A stretch of 64,000 nt of DNA, taken from assembly GCF_023369855.1 (NCBI RefSeq), contig NZ_JAMBPP010000014.1:1-64000 (forward strand). Reading direction: 5' to 3'. The position numbers and the translations under genes are program-made. The notes beneath the pieces were generated by a model. That model saw nothing but the letters and a program-made list of their open reading frames with translations. It ran no database searches and was not told the DNA's origin. Origin of the DNA: Actinotalea alkalitolerans (GTDB lineage Bacteria; Actinomycetota; Actinomycetes; Actinomycetales; Cellulomonadaceae). Below are positions 8,755 through 17,189 of this stretch, one piece after another (position 1 is the first letter of the stretch; each line of letters begins with the position of its first letter).

Positions 8755-8857
8755 GCCCCCGGGGAGCGCGGACGCGCTGAGAGTGTGGTCGGACCGAGAG
8801 GTCGAGCCACTGACCCGTGGAACCTGATCCGGTTCATGCCGGCGTAGGGAGCTGGGC
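8755..8857 (+). promoter_or_regulatory. TPP riboswitch (THI element)
   Basis: The aptamer shows the invariant THI-box blocks: GGGGAGC near the 5' end, CGCTGAGAG in the pyrimidine-sensing arm, then ACCTGATCCGGTTCATGCC and GGCGTAGGGA. A closing P1 pairs GCCC (8755-8758) with GGGC (8854-8857). TPP binding would switch off the downstream ykoFEDC genes. The 59 nt between the aptamer and the ykoF start contain the ribosome site CTGGAGG, so control of translation initiation is likely (inference). Confidence 0.96.
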
Positions 8858-8916
8858 GAGGCACTGCTCGACGTGCCGTGCTGTCCGGGGGTCCGTGCAC
8901 CCACCTGGAGGCATCC

Positions 8917-9570
8917 ATGACCCTCGACCAGTCGACGTCCCCCGAGGCCCCGACCACGCCCCCCACCGCTGCCGACCACGTCCGCCTGGGTGTCGGTGCC
9001 CGGTTCACCCTGCACCCCGCGGCCGACGACGTCGTGCCGGTGATCCTGGGCGCCCTGGCCGCGGGCCGGGCAGCGGTCCCGTCGGTCACGGTGCGTACCG
9101 ACGACGTCTCGACGCTGCTGCGCGGCAGCGAGCAGGACCTCGCGCTGTTCCTGACCACGGTGGTCGCGCACGCCGCGGAGGCGACCGGCTCGGGGCACGT
9201 CGTGGCGACCGTCGCCCTGTCGCGCGGGTGCCCGGGCGAGGTGGGCTGCGAGCTTCCGGCCGGTGACCTGGTCGCCGTCCCGCGGGTCGTGCTCGAGAGC
9301 ACGGGGCACGCGGCCGCCGCGCACTGGGCCCTCTACCCGCTCGGGGTCGTCGACGCGATGGGTCCCATCGCGTCGGCCATCGACCTGGCGCGGGAGGCCG
9401 GGACGTGGGGCGGGGCGGAGAACTTCGCGACCCGGCTCGACGGGGACCTGGCCGAGGTGATCGCGACCTTCCTCGACACGTGGACCAGGGTGGGCCGCGA
9501 GGTGGCCCACGTCGCTGCGCACGCCACGATCAGCGTGGGCAGCCCGAGCAGCCGGGCCGGTGCCCGGTGA
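8917..9570 (+). CDS. ykoF: YkoF-family thiamine/HMP-binding protein
   Basis: The 217-residue protein matches the YkoF family: two tandem ferredoxin-like repeats that bind thiamine or its hydroxymethylpyrimidine precursor. Repeat 1 covers about residues 20-105 and repeat 2 about 110-200; the segment ALYPLGVVDAMGPIASAIDLA is characteristic. I chose the ATG at 8917 because CTGGAGG precedes it by 6 nt; an in-frame upstream codon at 8878 has no ribosome site. As the first gene after a TPP riboswitch it heads the thiamine-precursor import operon. Its stop overlaps the ykoE GTG. Confidence 0.88.
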   Translation: MTLDQSTSPEAPTTPPTAADHVRLGVGARFTLHPAADDVVPVILGALAAGRAAVPSVTVRTDDVSTLLRGSEQDLALFLTTVVAHAAEATGSGHVVATVALSRGCPGEVGCELPAGDLVAVPRVVLESTGHAAAAHWALYPLGVVDAMGPIASAIDLAREAGTWGGAENFATRLDGDLAEVIATFLDTWTRVGREVAHVAAHATISVGSPSSRAGAR

Positions 9571-10211
9571 GCGCGTCGCGCCGTCCGCGCGCCGGCTGGG
9601 CGCTGAGGGACCTGGTCGTCCTGGCGGTCCTCGCGGCGGTCTTCGGCTTCCTGTACTGGGCCCTGGTCCAGGCCTGGGGAGGGCTGCAGGTCGCGATGGG
9701 TCCGTTCGGGGACCTGGCCCAGAACGTGCTCATGGGGGGCTGGATCACCGTCGCTCCGCTGGCTGTCTTCATCGTGCGGCGACCCGGGGCGGGGATCGTG
9801 GCGGAGATCGCGGCCGCCTTCGTCGAGTTCGCCTTCCTGGGTTCACCGGCCGGGCCCATGCTGCTCATCGCCGGTCTGGTCCAGGGTGGCGGCGCCGAGC
9901 TGGCCTTCGCCCTGACCCGGTACCGTCGCTACGGCTGGCCGACCTTCCTGGCCTCGGGGCTCGGTGGGGCGATCGCGAGCTTCGTGTGGGCCGGGACGCT
10001 CTACGACTGGTGGACCCAGGACGTCGTGCTGCTGCGGCTCGGTCTGCAGCTCGCGAGCGGGCTGCTCCTGACCGGGGTGCTCGCCAAGCTCATCGCGGAG
10101 GCGCTGCTCAGGACGGGCGTGCTCGACAACTTCGCCCCGGGCAGGGCGGCACGGGCCGCGCGCGTCGCCCGGGAGCCCTCGGTCGACCCTGCGCCGGACC
10201 TCTCGCGGTGA
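9567..10211 (+). CDS. ykoE: ECF transporter S component YkoE (thiamine/HMP)
   Basis: This is the substrate-capturing membrane subunit of an energy-coupling-factor importer. The 214-residue protein has about five to six hydrophobic helices with the conserved GSPAGPMLLIAGLVQGGGAEL segment of the YkoE family. It starts at a GTG overlapping the ykoF stop and ends overlapping the ykoD start. With the TPP riboswitch this specifies thiamine or hydroxymethylpyrimidine as the likely cargo. Confidence 0.92.
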   Translation: MSASRRPRAGWALRDLVVLAVLAAVFGFLYWALVQAWGGLQVAMGPFGDLAQNVLMGGWITVAPLAVFIVRRPGAGIVAEIAAAFVEFAFLGSPAGPMLLIAGLVQGGGAELAFALTRYRRYGWPTFLASGLGGAIASFVWAGTLYDWWTQDVVLLRLGLQLASGLLLTGVLAKLIAEALLRTGVLDNFAPGRAARAARVAREPSVDPAPDLSR

Positions 10212-11722
10212 GCGTCGCCGCGATCACCACGCGCGGGCTGTCGGTGCACTTCGCCGGTCGCGCGGCGCCGAGCCTGTCCGGAGTGGACCTGACGGTCGGG
10301 CCGGGGGAGCGGGTCCTGGTGCTCGGACCTTCGGGCGGCGGCAAGTCGACGTTGCTGCACGTGCTCACCGGTGTGGTGCCGCAGTCGGTGGACGCCGACG
10401 TGGCGGGGGAGGTCCGGGTGCTCGGGCAGGACCCGCAGGTCGTCCCGGTCCCCCAGCTCGCCCTGCAGGTCGGCTGGCTCGGGCAGGACCCGGCCGCAGG
10501 TGCCTGCCTGCCGGTCGTGGAGACCGAGGTCGCGCTGCCGCTCGAGAACCGGGGCGTCCCGCGCGAGGAGATCGGTCCACGGGTCCGGCGCGCGCTGGTC
10601 GCGGTCGGCGCCGAGCACCTGGCCCGCCGCCGCACCAGCACGCTGAGCGGCGGTGAGCAGCAACGGGTCGCCCTGGCCGCGGTGCTCGCCGGGGAGCCCG
10701 AGGTCCTGGTCCTGGACGAGCCCACCTCGATGCTGGACCCGGTCAGCGCCGCGCAGGTGCTCACCCTGATCGGCGAGCAGAGCCGAACGCGCACGACCCT
10801 CCTGGTCGAGCACCGGACGGCGGAGATGTCGTGGTCTCCCGAGCGAGCCGTCCTGCTCGACGAGTCCGGGCGGGTCGCGGCCGACGGCCCGGCGGGCGAC
10901 CTTCTCGCCGCACGACGCGACGCGGCAGGCGCCGCACGGGATCCCGCGGCGGTGCCGGGCCGCTCGGGCGGCGACGTGGTGCTCGAGCTGCGTCGTGCGC
11001 ACTTCGCCCAGGGTGGTCACGACGTGGTGCGCGGGGTCGACCTGTCCGTGCGCCGAGGGCAGGTGACGGTCGTGGTGGGCTGCAACGGCAGCGGCAAGTC
11101 CTCGGTGCTGCTGGGGGCCGCCGGGCTGCTGCCTGGCGGCGGGGTCCGGGCGGGCGCCGGAGCCGCCGGGCTGGTCTTCCAGCGCCCCGAGCACCAGTTC
11201 CTGGCCCGGACCGTTGCGCAGGAGGTCGCCCACGGGCTGCCCCGACCGACCGGCTCGCGGCGCTGGTGGGCCCGTGCGTCCGCCCGGGAAGGCGTCGACC
11301 GTCAGGAGGCCGCCCGGGCGTCGACCACCGCAGCCTGGCTCGACCGCTTCGACCTGGCACCGCTGGCCGACGCGGATCCGTTCCGTCTCTCGGGTGGCCA
11401 GCAGCGGCGGCTCTCCGTCGCGGCGATGGCCGTGGTCGGCCGGCCGGTCCTGCTCCTGGACGAGCCGACCTTCGGCCTGGACCTGCCGCAGACCCGCGCC
11501 GTGGTGGACCTGGTGCGCGAGCTGGCCGACGCGGGCACAGCGGTCGTGGTCGCGACCCACGACCTGGACCTGGGCCGACGGCTCGCCGACCAGGTCCTGG
11601 TGCTCTCGCAGGGTGAGCAGGTGGCGGTCGGCGGACCCGGTCTGCTCGACGACGCCGGGCTGCTCGCCGAGGCCGGTCTGCTGGTCGAGGCGCCGGTGCT
11701 GCACCGCGTGGGGCGAGGATGA
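10208..11722 (+). CDS. ykoD: ECF transporter ATPase YkoD with two fused ABC domains
   Basis: This 504-residue protein fuses two ATPase domains that power the YkoE importer. Domain 1 (about 5-245) has Walker A GPSGGGKST, signature LSGGEQQRV and Walker B VLVLDEPTSMLDP. Domain 2 (about 258-495) has Walker A GCNGSGKSS, signature LSGGQQRRL and Walker B LLLDEPTFGLDLP. Fusion of the two A subunits is usual for YkoD. The GTG start overlaps the ykoE stop, and the stop overlaps the ykoC ATG. Confidence 0.94.
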   Translation: MSVAAITTRGLSVHFAGRAAPSLSGVDLTVGPGERVLVLGPSGGGKSTLLHVLTGVVPQSVDADVAGEVRVLGQDPQVVPVPQLALQVGWLGQDPAAGACLPVVETEVALPLENRGVPREEIGPRVRRALVAVGAEHLARRRTSTLSGGEQQRVALAAVLAGEPEVLVLDEPTSMLDPVSAAQVLTLIGEQSRTRTTLLVEHRTAEMSWSPERAVLLDESGRVAADGPAGDLLAARRDAAGAARDPAAVPGRSGGDVVLELRRAHFAQGGHDVVRGVDLSVRRGQVTVVVGCNGSGKSSVLLGAAGLLPGGGVRAGAGAAGLVFQRPEHQFLARTVAQEVAHGLPRPTGSRRWWARASAREGVDRQEAARASTTAAWLDRFDLAPLADADPFRLSGGQQRRLSVAAMAVVGRPVLLLDEPTFGLDLPQTRAVVDLVRELADAGTAVVVATHDLDLGRRLADQVLVLSQGEQVAVGGPGLLDDAGLLAEAGLLVEAPVLHRVGRG

Positions 11723-12504
11723 GCGCGGTGGTCGTGGCCGGCCCGGGAGCCGTGCTGCGCCGGTGCGACCCCACCGTGCTGCTCGTCGTGGTCGTCGGCG
11801 TGCCGCTGGTCCTGCTCAGGGTCTACGAACCGGCTCCGCTGCTCGCGCTGTGGGCGTGCGCGGTGGTCGGGGTGGTGCTCGCGGCGCGGGTGCCGGTGCG
11901 CCGGCTGCTCCTGGCCCAGCTGCCGTTCGTGTCGTTCGCGCTGAGCCTGGTGATGGTCAACGCGGTGACCCGCAGCGGCGGTGACGCGGTGGTGGTCGCG
12001 GCCTGGGGCCCGGTGGAGGTGACCGACCTCGGGCTCAGGACGGGGTTCGCGCTGGGGGTGCGGACCTTGCTCGTGGGGGTGTGCGCGGTGGGTTTCCTCG
12101 CGACCGCCGAACCCTCCCGGTTGCTGACCTCGTTGCACCAGGTCGGCAGGCTCCCGGTCCGGGTGACGTCCGCCCTCCTGGCTGCGCACCGGCTGCTCGA
12201 CGACCTTCCCGCCGAGTGGGTCGCCGTCCGGCGGGCGCACGCCGTGCGGGAGCCCGTGGCCCGGCAGGACGGACGCCGTCGGCTCTCGACCTCGCCCCGT
12301 GTCCTGGGTCGGGTGGCGTTCGTGCTGCTCGCCACGAGCATCCGCCGGGCCGAGCGGGTCGCGATCTCGCTCGAGAGCCGGGGGCTCGGTGCGCTCCGCA
12401 GGGGGGAGCGCACCGTGTGGCGGCCGGCCGGCGTCGGAGCACCCGACGTCGTGCTGGTCGCCGTGGTGGGGGGGACCCTCGCCGCGGTGCTCGTGCTGCT
12501 GTGA
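11719..12504 (+). CDS. ykoC: ECF transporter T component YkoC
   Basis: This CbiQ-family membrane subunit couples the two ATPase domains to the S component. The 261-residue protein has four to five membrane helices and, toward the C-terminus, the coupling segment RRAERVAISLESRGLG, which matches the conserved Ala-Arg-Gly T-component motif. It overlaps ykoD by 4 nt and is the last gene of the riboswitch operon. A convergent gene begins 36 nt later. Confidence 0.9.
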   Translation: MSAVVVAGPGAVLRRCDPTVLLVVVVGVPLVLLRVYEPAPLLALWACAVVGVVLAARVPVRRLLLAQLPFVSFALSLVMVNAVTRSGGDAVVVAAWGPVEVTDLGLRTGFALGVRTLLVGVCAVGFLATAEPSRLLTSLHQVGRLPVRVTSALLAAHRLLDDLPAEWVAVRRAHAVREPVARQDGRRRLSTSPRVLGRVAFVLLATSIRRAERVAISLESRGLGALRRGERTVWRPAGVGAPDVVLVAVVGGTLAAVLVLL

Positions 12505-12540
12505 TCACAGGGCAGCGAGCACCGCGACGGGGGTGCGCCC

Positions 12541-13200
12541 TCAGGCCAGGCGATAGGTCGCGATGACCACGGCGACGTAGTGGCAGCTGAAGCCGATCAC
12601 GGTCAGCACGTGGAAGATCTCGTGGAACCCGAACCACCGTGGGCTGGGGTTGGGACGCTTGAGCCCGTAGACCACCGCGCCGAGGGAGTAGGCGAGCCCG
12701 CCCACCGCGATCAGCCACACGATCGTGGGCGAGCCGTCCCGCCAGAACTGCGGCATGTAGCCGACGGACACCCAGCCGAGCGCGACGTAGATCGGCACGT
12801 AGAGCCAGCGCGGCGCGCCGAGCCAGAACACCCGTGCCAGCAGTCCGGCCAGCGCGCCGAGCCACACGATCCACAGCAGGATCCGCGCCTGGCGCGACTC
12901 GAGGATGAGCACGGCGAGCGGTGTGTAGGTCCCCGCGATGATCAGGAAGATGTTGGTGTGGTCGAGGCGTCGTAGCACGCCGGTGACCCGCGGGGACCAG
13001 GTGCCCCGGTGGTACACCGCGCTGGTGCCGAAGAGCAGGATCGCGGAGGCGCCGAAGACCGCGTTGGAGACCCGGGCGGGGGTCGTGGGGGACAGCGCGA
13101 TCAGCACGATCGCCGCGACGACCACGAGAGGTGCCATGCCCGCGTGGATCCACCCGCGCAGGCGGGGCTTGAGGGCGTCGGTGATCGCCTCGGTCGCCAT
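12541..13200 (-). CDS. trhA: Hemolysin III / TrhA-type seven-helix membrane protein
   Basis: The 219-residue protein has seven membrane helices and the PAQR-like conserved residues of the family: SAVYHRGTW, RRLDHTNIF, AGTYTPL and GFHEIFHVLTVIGFSCHY. Members are linked to membrane homeostasis in bacteria; the hemolysin name is historical. The ATG at 13200 has GGGAGAGGAT upstream. A perfect palindrome 20 nt upstream overlaps its likely promoter. It is divergent from the cis-prenyltransferase, the same pairing that I recall for Rv1085c/Rv1086. Confidence 0.93.
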   Translation of the reverse strand: MATEAITDALKPRLRGWIHAGMAPLVVVAAIVLIALSPTTPARVSNAVFGASAILLFGTSAVYHRGTWSPRVTGVLRRLDHTNIFLIIAGTYTPLAVLILESRQARILLWIVWLGALAGLLARVFWLGAPRWLYVPIYVALGWVSVGYMPQFWRDGSPTIVWLIAVGGLAYSLGAVVYGLKRPNPSPRWFGFHEIFHVLTVIGFSCHYVAVVIATYRLA

Positions 13201-13220
13201 GCTGATCCTCTCCCTGGATG

Positions 13221-13240
13221 AACCTACGGGAGCGTAGGTT
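13221..13240 (-). promoter_or_regulatory. Perfect 8-4-8 palindrome upstream of trhA (probable operator)
   Basis: AACCTACG, a GGAG spacer and CGTAGGTT form a perfect inverted repeat ending 20 nt upstream of the trhA ATG. The reverse-strand hexamer TAACCT (13236-13241) could serve as the -10, so the palindrome would cover the trhA start site. The architecture suits a TetR- or MarR-type repressor; no such gene is adjacent. Confidence 0.6.
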
Positions 13241-13351
13241 ATCGCAGCGAGGGGTCCGGTCTCCACGCGTCCTCCACCCCGGCCGCGGGCCCCGAGCGGT
13301 AGCGTGACCTCGACCCGTAGGACGCCACCCACCGATGCCCGAGGACTGTGC

Positions 13352-14113
13352 ATGCGACTGCCCAACCCGCTCTACCGGGTGTACGAGCGGCGGCTGGCGT
13401 CGTCGCTGCCCGAGAACGGGATCCCGCGTCACATCGGCGTGATCCTGGACGGGAACCGGCGGTGGGCACGGTCCCTCGGAGCGACCGCCTCGGCAGGCCA
13501 CCAGCGCGGGGCGGACAAGATCACCGAGCTGCTCACCTGGTCCGAGGAGGTCGGGGTCGAGGTCGTCACCCTGTGGATGCTCTCGACCGACAACCTCTCG
13601 CGCTCGCCCGAGGAGCTCGCCCAGCTGCTCGAGATCATCCAGGACGCGGTCGAGCGGCTCGCCGCCACCGGGCGGTGGCGGCTGCAGGTCATGGGGGCCC
13701 TCGAGCTGCTGCCCGAACCCGCCGCGGAGGCGCTGCGGGGAGCGCAGGAGCGCACCCGCGACGTCGCCGGCCTGCACGTCAACGTGGCCATCGGCTACGG
13801 CGGCCGGCGGGAGATCGCCGACGCGGTCCGCTCGATGCTGCGGCAGCACGCCGGCAACGGGACCTCCCTGGAGGACCTTGCGGACTCCTTCGACGTCGAG
13901 CACATCGCTGAGCACCTCTACACCAAGGGCCAGCCCGACCCCGACCTGGTGATCCGCACCTCGGGGGAGCAGCGGCTGGGCGGGTTCCTGCTCTGGCAGA
14001 GCGCCCACAGCGAGTTCTACTTCTGCGAGGCCTACTGGCCGGACTTCCGCAGGGTCGACTTCCTGCGGGCACTACGGGCCTACGCAGCCCGCGAACGTCG
14101 GCTCGGTCGCTGA
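13352..14113 (+). CDS. uppS: cis-Isoprenyl diphosphate synthase (UppS family)
   Basis: The enzyme adds cis isoprene units to an allylic diphosphate. The 253-residue protein shows the catalytic loop VILDGNRRWAR, the TDNLSRSPEEL region, RTSGEQRLGGFLLWQSAHSE and the C-terminal FYFCEAYWPDFRRVDFLRAL block. Actinobacteria often have two such genes: a long-chain decaprenyl synthase and a short Z-farnesyl synthase. The position next to trhA is that of the mycobacterial short-chain enzyme Rv1086, so the product may be C15 rather than C50-55 (inference). I chose the ATG at 13352 by homology; there is no good ribosome site. Confidence 0.93.
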   Translation: MRLPNPLYRVYERRLASSLPENGIPRHIGVILDGNRRWARSLGATASAGHQRGADKITELLTWSEEVGVEVVTLWMLSTDNLSRSPEELAQLLEIIQDAVERLAATGRWRLQVMGALELLPEPAAEALRGAQERTRDVAGLHVNVAIGYGGRREIADAVRSMLRQHAGNGTSLEDLADSFDVEHIAEHLYTKGQPDPDLVIRTSGEQRLGGFLLWQSAHSEFYFCEAYWPDFRRVDFLRALRAYAARERRLGR

Positions 14114-14383
14114 CCTCCCGGTGTGACCGGCGTGTGAACTTCTGGTGACCTCCCCGCGGTAGGCGTGTCGAGGGCTTCGGGTGTCGGTGGTGCGGCGTAC
14201 TTTCGCGGTGACGGACGGCGCTCGCCGTCCTCCGGGAGGCCAGCCCATGGAGCACTCGCTCCGGGAGGAGGGTCGGTACCCGGCCCTGTGGCCGGTCGAC
14301 CGCCCCCACCCAGTCGCCGATCGCCGGCCGTGCGCCGGCAGGAGGCAGCGAGAGCGGCGCTGAGGCGCCGGAGGGAGCCCGCC
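14114..14383 (+). promoter_or_regulatory. Structured leader of the PhoH gene, with a possible leader peptide
   Basis: This 270-nt gap contains several hairpins in sequence order: GGACGGCG/CGCCGTCC at 14213-14230, CCGGCC/GGCCGG at about 14279-14295, and G/C-rich pairings in 14320-14372. The decamer CTCCGGGAGG occurs twice, at about 14230 and 14260. A 38-codon reading frame, ATG 14247 to TGA 14363, has its own GGGAGG 9 nt upstream and ends 20 nt before the PhoH start. The layout resembles an attenuator or regulatory leader, but I do not recognise a known riboswitch class. Confidence 0.4.
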
Positions 14384-15730
14384 ATGGTCACCAAGGACAC
14401 CACCAGGGACGACGTCGACCGGTCGCTCACCTACGTGCTCGACACCTCGGTGCTCCTCTCCGACCCGCGGGCCATCCTGCGGTTCGCCGAGCACGCCGTG
14501 GTCCTCCCGGTGGTCGTGATCACCGAGCTCGAGGCCAAGCGGCACCACGCCGAGCTGGGGTACTTCGCACGCAGCGCGCTGCGCATGCTCGACGACCTCC
14601 GCGTCACCCACGGGCGGCTCGACCAGGCGGTCCCGGTCGGGGAGCAGGGCGGGACGCTGCGCGTCGAGCTCAACCACGTCGACCCGCAGGTGCTGCCGGC
14701 GGGGTTCCGCCTGGGCGACAACGACACGCGCATCCTCGCGGTCGCCAAGAACCTGGCCGACGAGGGTGAACGTGTGGTCCTGGTGTCCAAGGACCTGCCG
14801 CTGCGTGTCAAGGCGTCTGCGGTGGGTCTCGCGGCCGAGGAGTACCGCGCCGAGCTCGCCGTCGACTCGGGGTGGACCGGGATGACCGAGCTGCAGATCG
14901 CCGAGCACCAGATGGCCGGCCTCTGGGAGAGCGGGCGGGTCGAGCTCGCCGACATCGACCTCGGCAGCCAGGACACCGGTCCGCTGCTGTGCCACACCGG
15001 TGTGGTCGTGCACTCCCCGCGCGGGTCGGCCCTGGGGCGGGTGACCCCTGACAAGCACCTGCAGCTCGTCCGCGGTGACCAGGACGTCTTCGGCCTGCAC
15101 GGCCGCAGCGCCGAGCAGCGCATCGCGATCGACCTGCTGCTCGACGAGGAGATCGGCATCCTGTCGCTCGGCGGCCGGGCGGGGACGGGCAAGTCGGCCC
15201 TCGCGCTGTGCGCAGGCCTGGAAGCGGTCCTGGAGAAGGGTCAGCACCGCAAGGTCATGGTGTTCCGACCGCTGTACGCCGTCGGAGGGCAGGACCTGGG
15301 CTACCTGCCGGGCTCCGAGGCCGAGAAGATGAACCCGTGGGCGCAGGCGGTCTTCGACACCCTCGGTGCGCTGGTGTCCTCCGAGGTCGTCGAGGAGGTC
15401 ATGGACCGGGGGATGCTCGAGGTGCTGCCCCTGACACACATCCGGGGGCGGTCGCTGCACGACGCCTTCGTGATCGTCGACGAGGCCCAGTCCCTCGAGC
15501 GCAACGTGCTCCTCACGGTGCTGTCGCGGATCGGCCAGAGCTCGCGGGTGGTCCTGACGCACGACGTCGCCCAGCGGGACAACCTGCGCGTCGGGCGCCA
15601 CGACGGTGTCGCGGCGGTCATCGAGGCGCTCAAGGGCCACCCGCTGTTCGCGCACGTGACGCTCACCCGGTCCGAGCGGTCACCGGTCGCGGCGCTGGTC
15701 ACCGAGCTGCTTGAGGGCATCGAGGGCTGA
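14384..15730 (+). CDS. PIN-PhoH family ATPase/RNase
   Basis: The 448-residue protein joins an N-terminal PIN nuclease domain (about 10-150, with [20 protein letters not shown] and [13 protein letters not shown] carrying the acidic site) to a C-terminal PhoH ATPase (about 240-448). The ATPase shows Walker [13 protein letters not shown] and Walker [12 protein letters not shown]. Mycobacterial PhoH2 of this build unwinds and cleaves RNA in an ATP-dependent way. GGAGGG lies 8 nt before the ATG. Its last 51 bases overlap tail-to-tail with the convergent M23 peptidase gene. Confidence 0.94.
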   Translation: MVTKDTTRDDVDRSLTYVLDTSVLLSDPRAILRFAEHAVVLPVVVITELEAKRHHAELGYFARSALRMLDDLRVTHGRLDQAVPVGEQGGTLRVELNHVDPQVLPAGFRLGDNDTRILAVAKNLADEGERVVLVSKDLPLRVKASAVGLAAEEYRAELAVDSGWTGMTELQIAEHQMAGLWESGRVELADIDLGSQDTGPLLCHTGVVVHSPRGSALGRVTPDKHLQLVRGDQDVFGLHGRSAEQRIAIDLLLDEEIGILSLGGRAGTGKSALALCAGLEAVLEKGQHRKVMVFRPLYAVGGQDLGYLPGSEAEKMNPWAQAVFDTLGALVSSEVVEEVMDRGMLEVLPLTHIRGRSLHDAFVIVDEAQSLERNVLLTVLSRIGQSSRVVLTHDVAQRDNLRVGRHDGVAAVIEALKGHPLFAHVTLTRSERSPVAALVTELLEGIEG

Positions 15731-16615
15731 GGGTCCTTCTGGTCGCCCGCTCGTCGGGCCGCCGGTTCGGCCCGTCGCCGGGACCCCCTCGAGGGCCTCG
15801 GTGCTCGCGGGCAGCCCGTCTCCGCCGTCGGCGGCCCCGCCCCTGATGGCCCATGGCAGCCCCTGGGCCAGGAGAGGTCTGGGGTGGTCCATGCGCTGCA
15901 GGTGCAGGTGCGGCTCGCTCGAGTTGCCGGTGTTGCCGCACTCGGCCAGGCGCTCACCCGCGGTGACCCGCTGCCCGACCCCGACCTGGACGCTGCCGCG
16001 CCGCAGGTGGGCGTACAGGACGTAGGTGCCGTCGGAGAGTCGGATGATGACGTGGTTGCCCAGGATCGGGCCAGGTCCACCGAACTCGCGGACCATGCCC
16101 TCGACCATCATCAGCAGGTACGCCGGCCAGCTGGACCGGCTGCGGTGGTCGCGCCACCGGTCGACCACGCGGACGACCACGCCGTCGGCCACGCAGTGCA
16201 GCGGTTGGCCGAAGGCCGGGTAGTCCTCGGGCTCTCGCAGGTGCGAGCCGTCGCCGAACGTCGGGCGCTCGACCCCCTCGGGGGCGTGCACCAGGTCGAC
16301 CGCGTAGGTCTGGCCGTAGGCGTGCGTCCCGTGGCTGGGGACCTTGGTCGCCGGGCTGTTCAGGGCCAACCAGCGTCCGGCGACCGGGGAGTCGACCACG
16401 AGCGGGTCGACGGTCAGGGGCCGTGGGAGGACGAAGGACAGCGGGAAGCCGACCATCAGGCTGCTCAGCCCCGCGAGGTACAGGAGCCCGGACTGCAGCG
16501 GTGCGTCCAGGAGGTCCAGGGTGATGGCGAGCGCGAAGGCCGGGATCGGGAAGAGTGCGGCCGCTGAGCCGACGCGTGCCGCCAGGCGGGTGCGGGTGGG
16601 CAGCTCGATGCTCAT
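15680..16615 (-). CDS. Membrane-anchored M23 family metallopeptidase
   Basis: The 311-residue protein has two N-terminal membrane helices (about 14-37 and 42-62) followed by an M23 (LytM/peptidoglycan endopeptidase) domain at about 95-245. The domain shows [14 protein letters not shown] as the first metal motif, [19 protein letters not shown] and the catalytic HLHLQ. The tail (about 255-311) is Gly/Pro-rich and overlaps the phoH 3' end on the other strand. Its ATG overlaps the stop of the upstream regulator (ATGA), so the pair is co-translated. It may trim peptidoglycan or be a proteolytic sensor (inference). Confidence 0.85.
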   Translation of the reverse strand: MSIELPTRTRLAARVGSAAALFPIPAFALAITLDLLDAPLQSGLLYLAGLSSLMVGFPLSFVLPRPLTVDPLVVDSPVAGRWLALNSPATKVPSHGTHAYGQTYAVDLVHAPEGVERPTFGDGSHLREPEDYPAFGQPLHCVADGVVVRVVDRWRDHRSRSSWPAYLLMMVEGMVREFGGPGPILGNHVIIRLSDGTYVLYAHLRRGSVQVGVGQRVTAGERLAECGNTGNSSEPHLHLQRMDHPRPLLAQGLPWAIRGGAADGGDGLPASTEALEGVPATGRTGGPTSGRPEGPSALDALKQLGDQRRDR

Positions 16616-17133
16616 GCCGGCCCCACCGCCGTCAGGACGGCCAGCAGTGCCACGACGCGTGTCGCGGGGACCTCGTACCGACCTCGCCCGGTGGTGCGCA
16701 GCCACCCCGCGGCGACCAGCGGGCGCAGGTGGTGGTGCAGCTGCCCTGCGGTGCCGAGGGGTTCGAGGGCCGCGAGCTCCGCGGTCGAGCGGGTCCCGCC
16801 GAGCACCGCGTGCAGCACGAGGAGGCGCACCGGGTGGGAGAGGGCGTCCAGGGCGGGGGCGGCCGTGGACCAGTCCTGCTCCAGGAGGCTCTCGGTCTCG
16901 GCGGACTGCTGCCACTCGACGTGCTCGCCCGTAGGCAACCGCACCGACCCGGTGAACAGGACGCCGCCCTGCTCGGGGAGCCGTGCGCGCAGGCTTGTCA
17001 GGGCCCAGAAGGTGTCGGGGTCCGGCCCGCGCGGATCGCCACCCGAGGAGGCGTGCGGGTCGCCGCGTCGTTCCTCGAGGGCTGCGACGCGTTCCTCGAG
17101 GGCGGCCAGGCGGAGCGACAGATCAGTGGTCAT
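16612..17133 (-). CDS. ArsR-like winged-helix regulator with N-terminal coiled coil
   Basis: The 173-residue protein starts with a short coiled coil (LSLRLAALEERVAALEERRG), then a linker, then a winged-helix domain at about 95-160 with the ArsR-type sequence LSHPVRLLVLHAV and the recognition helix TAGQLHHHLRPLVAAGWL. There are no cysteine or histidine metal motifs, so it is not an obvious metal sensor. It is translationally coupled to the M23 peptidase. An imperfect palindrome overlaps its promoter, which suggests autoregulation. Confidence 0.85.
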   Translation of the reverse strand: MTTDLSLRLAALEERVAALEERRGDPHASSGGDPRGPDPDTFWALTSLRARLPEQGGVLFTGSVRLPTGEHVEWQQSAETESLLEQDWSTAAPALDALSHPVRLLVLHAVLGGTRSTAELAALEPLGTAGQLHHHLRPLVAAGWLRTTGRGRYEVPATRVVALLAVLTAVGPA

Positions 17134-17135
17134 AA

Positions 17136-17157
17136 TTCGATAGTACGGATTAACGAA
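17136..17157 (-). promoter_or_regulatory. Leaderless promoter with overlapping operator of the ArsR-like gene
   Basis: On the reverse strand TACTAT (17140-17145) precedes the ATG at 17133 by 6 nt, so the transcript would begin at the start codon. The half-sites TTCGTTA and TATCGAA, 8 nt apart, match in 6 of 7 inverted positions and cover the -10. This A/T-rich patch stands out in the GC-rich context. Confidence 0.55.
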
Positions 17158-17189
17158 GAAAGGGTCCAGCGCTTCTCCCTGCTCCCCCC

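Noticed and set aside
7261-9522. 753-codon reverse-strand open frame
   Set aside because: It is antisense to mca, the amidase, the riboswitch and ykoF, has no domain likeness and reflects third-position GC bias.
14114-14383. c-di-AMP (ydaO-type) riboswitch in the PhoH leader
   Set aside because: I could not find the conserved blocks of that class; only generic hairpins are visible.
15680-15730. Frameshift in the M23 peptidase tail, because it overlaps phoH
   Set aside because: Both frames are open and the overlap is tail-to-tail; the M23 catalytic domain ends well before it.
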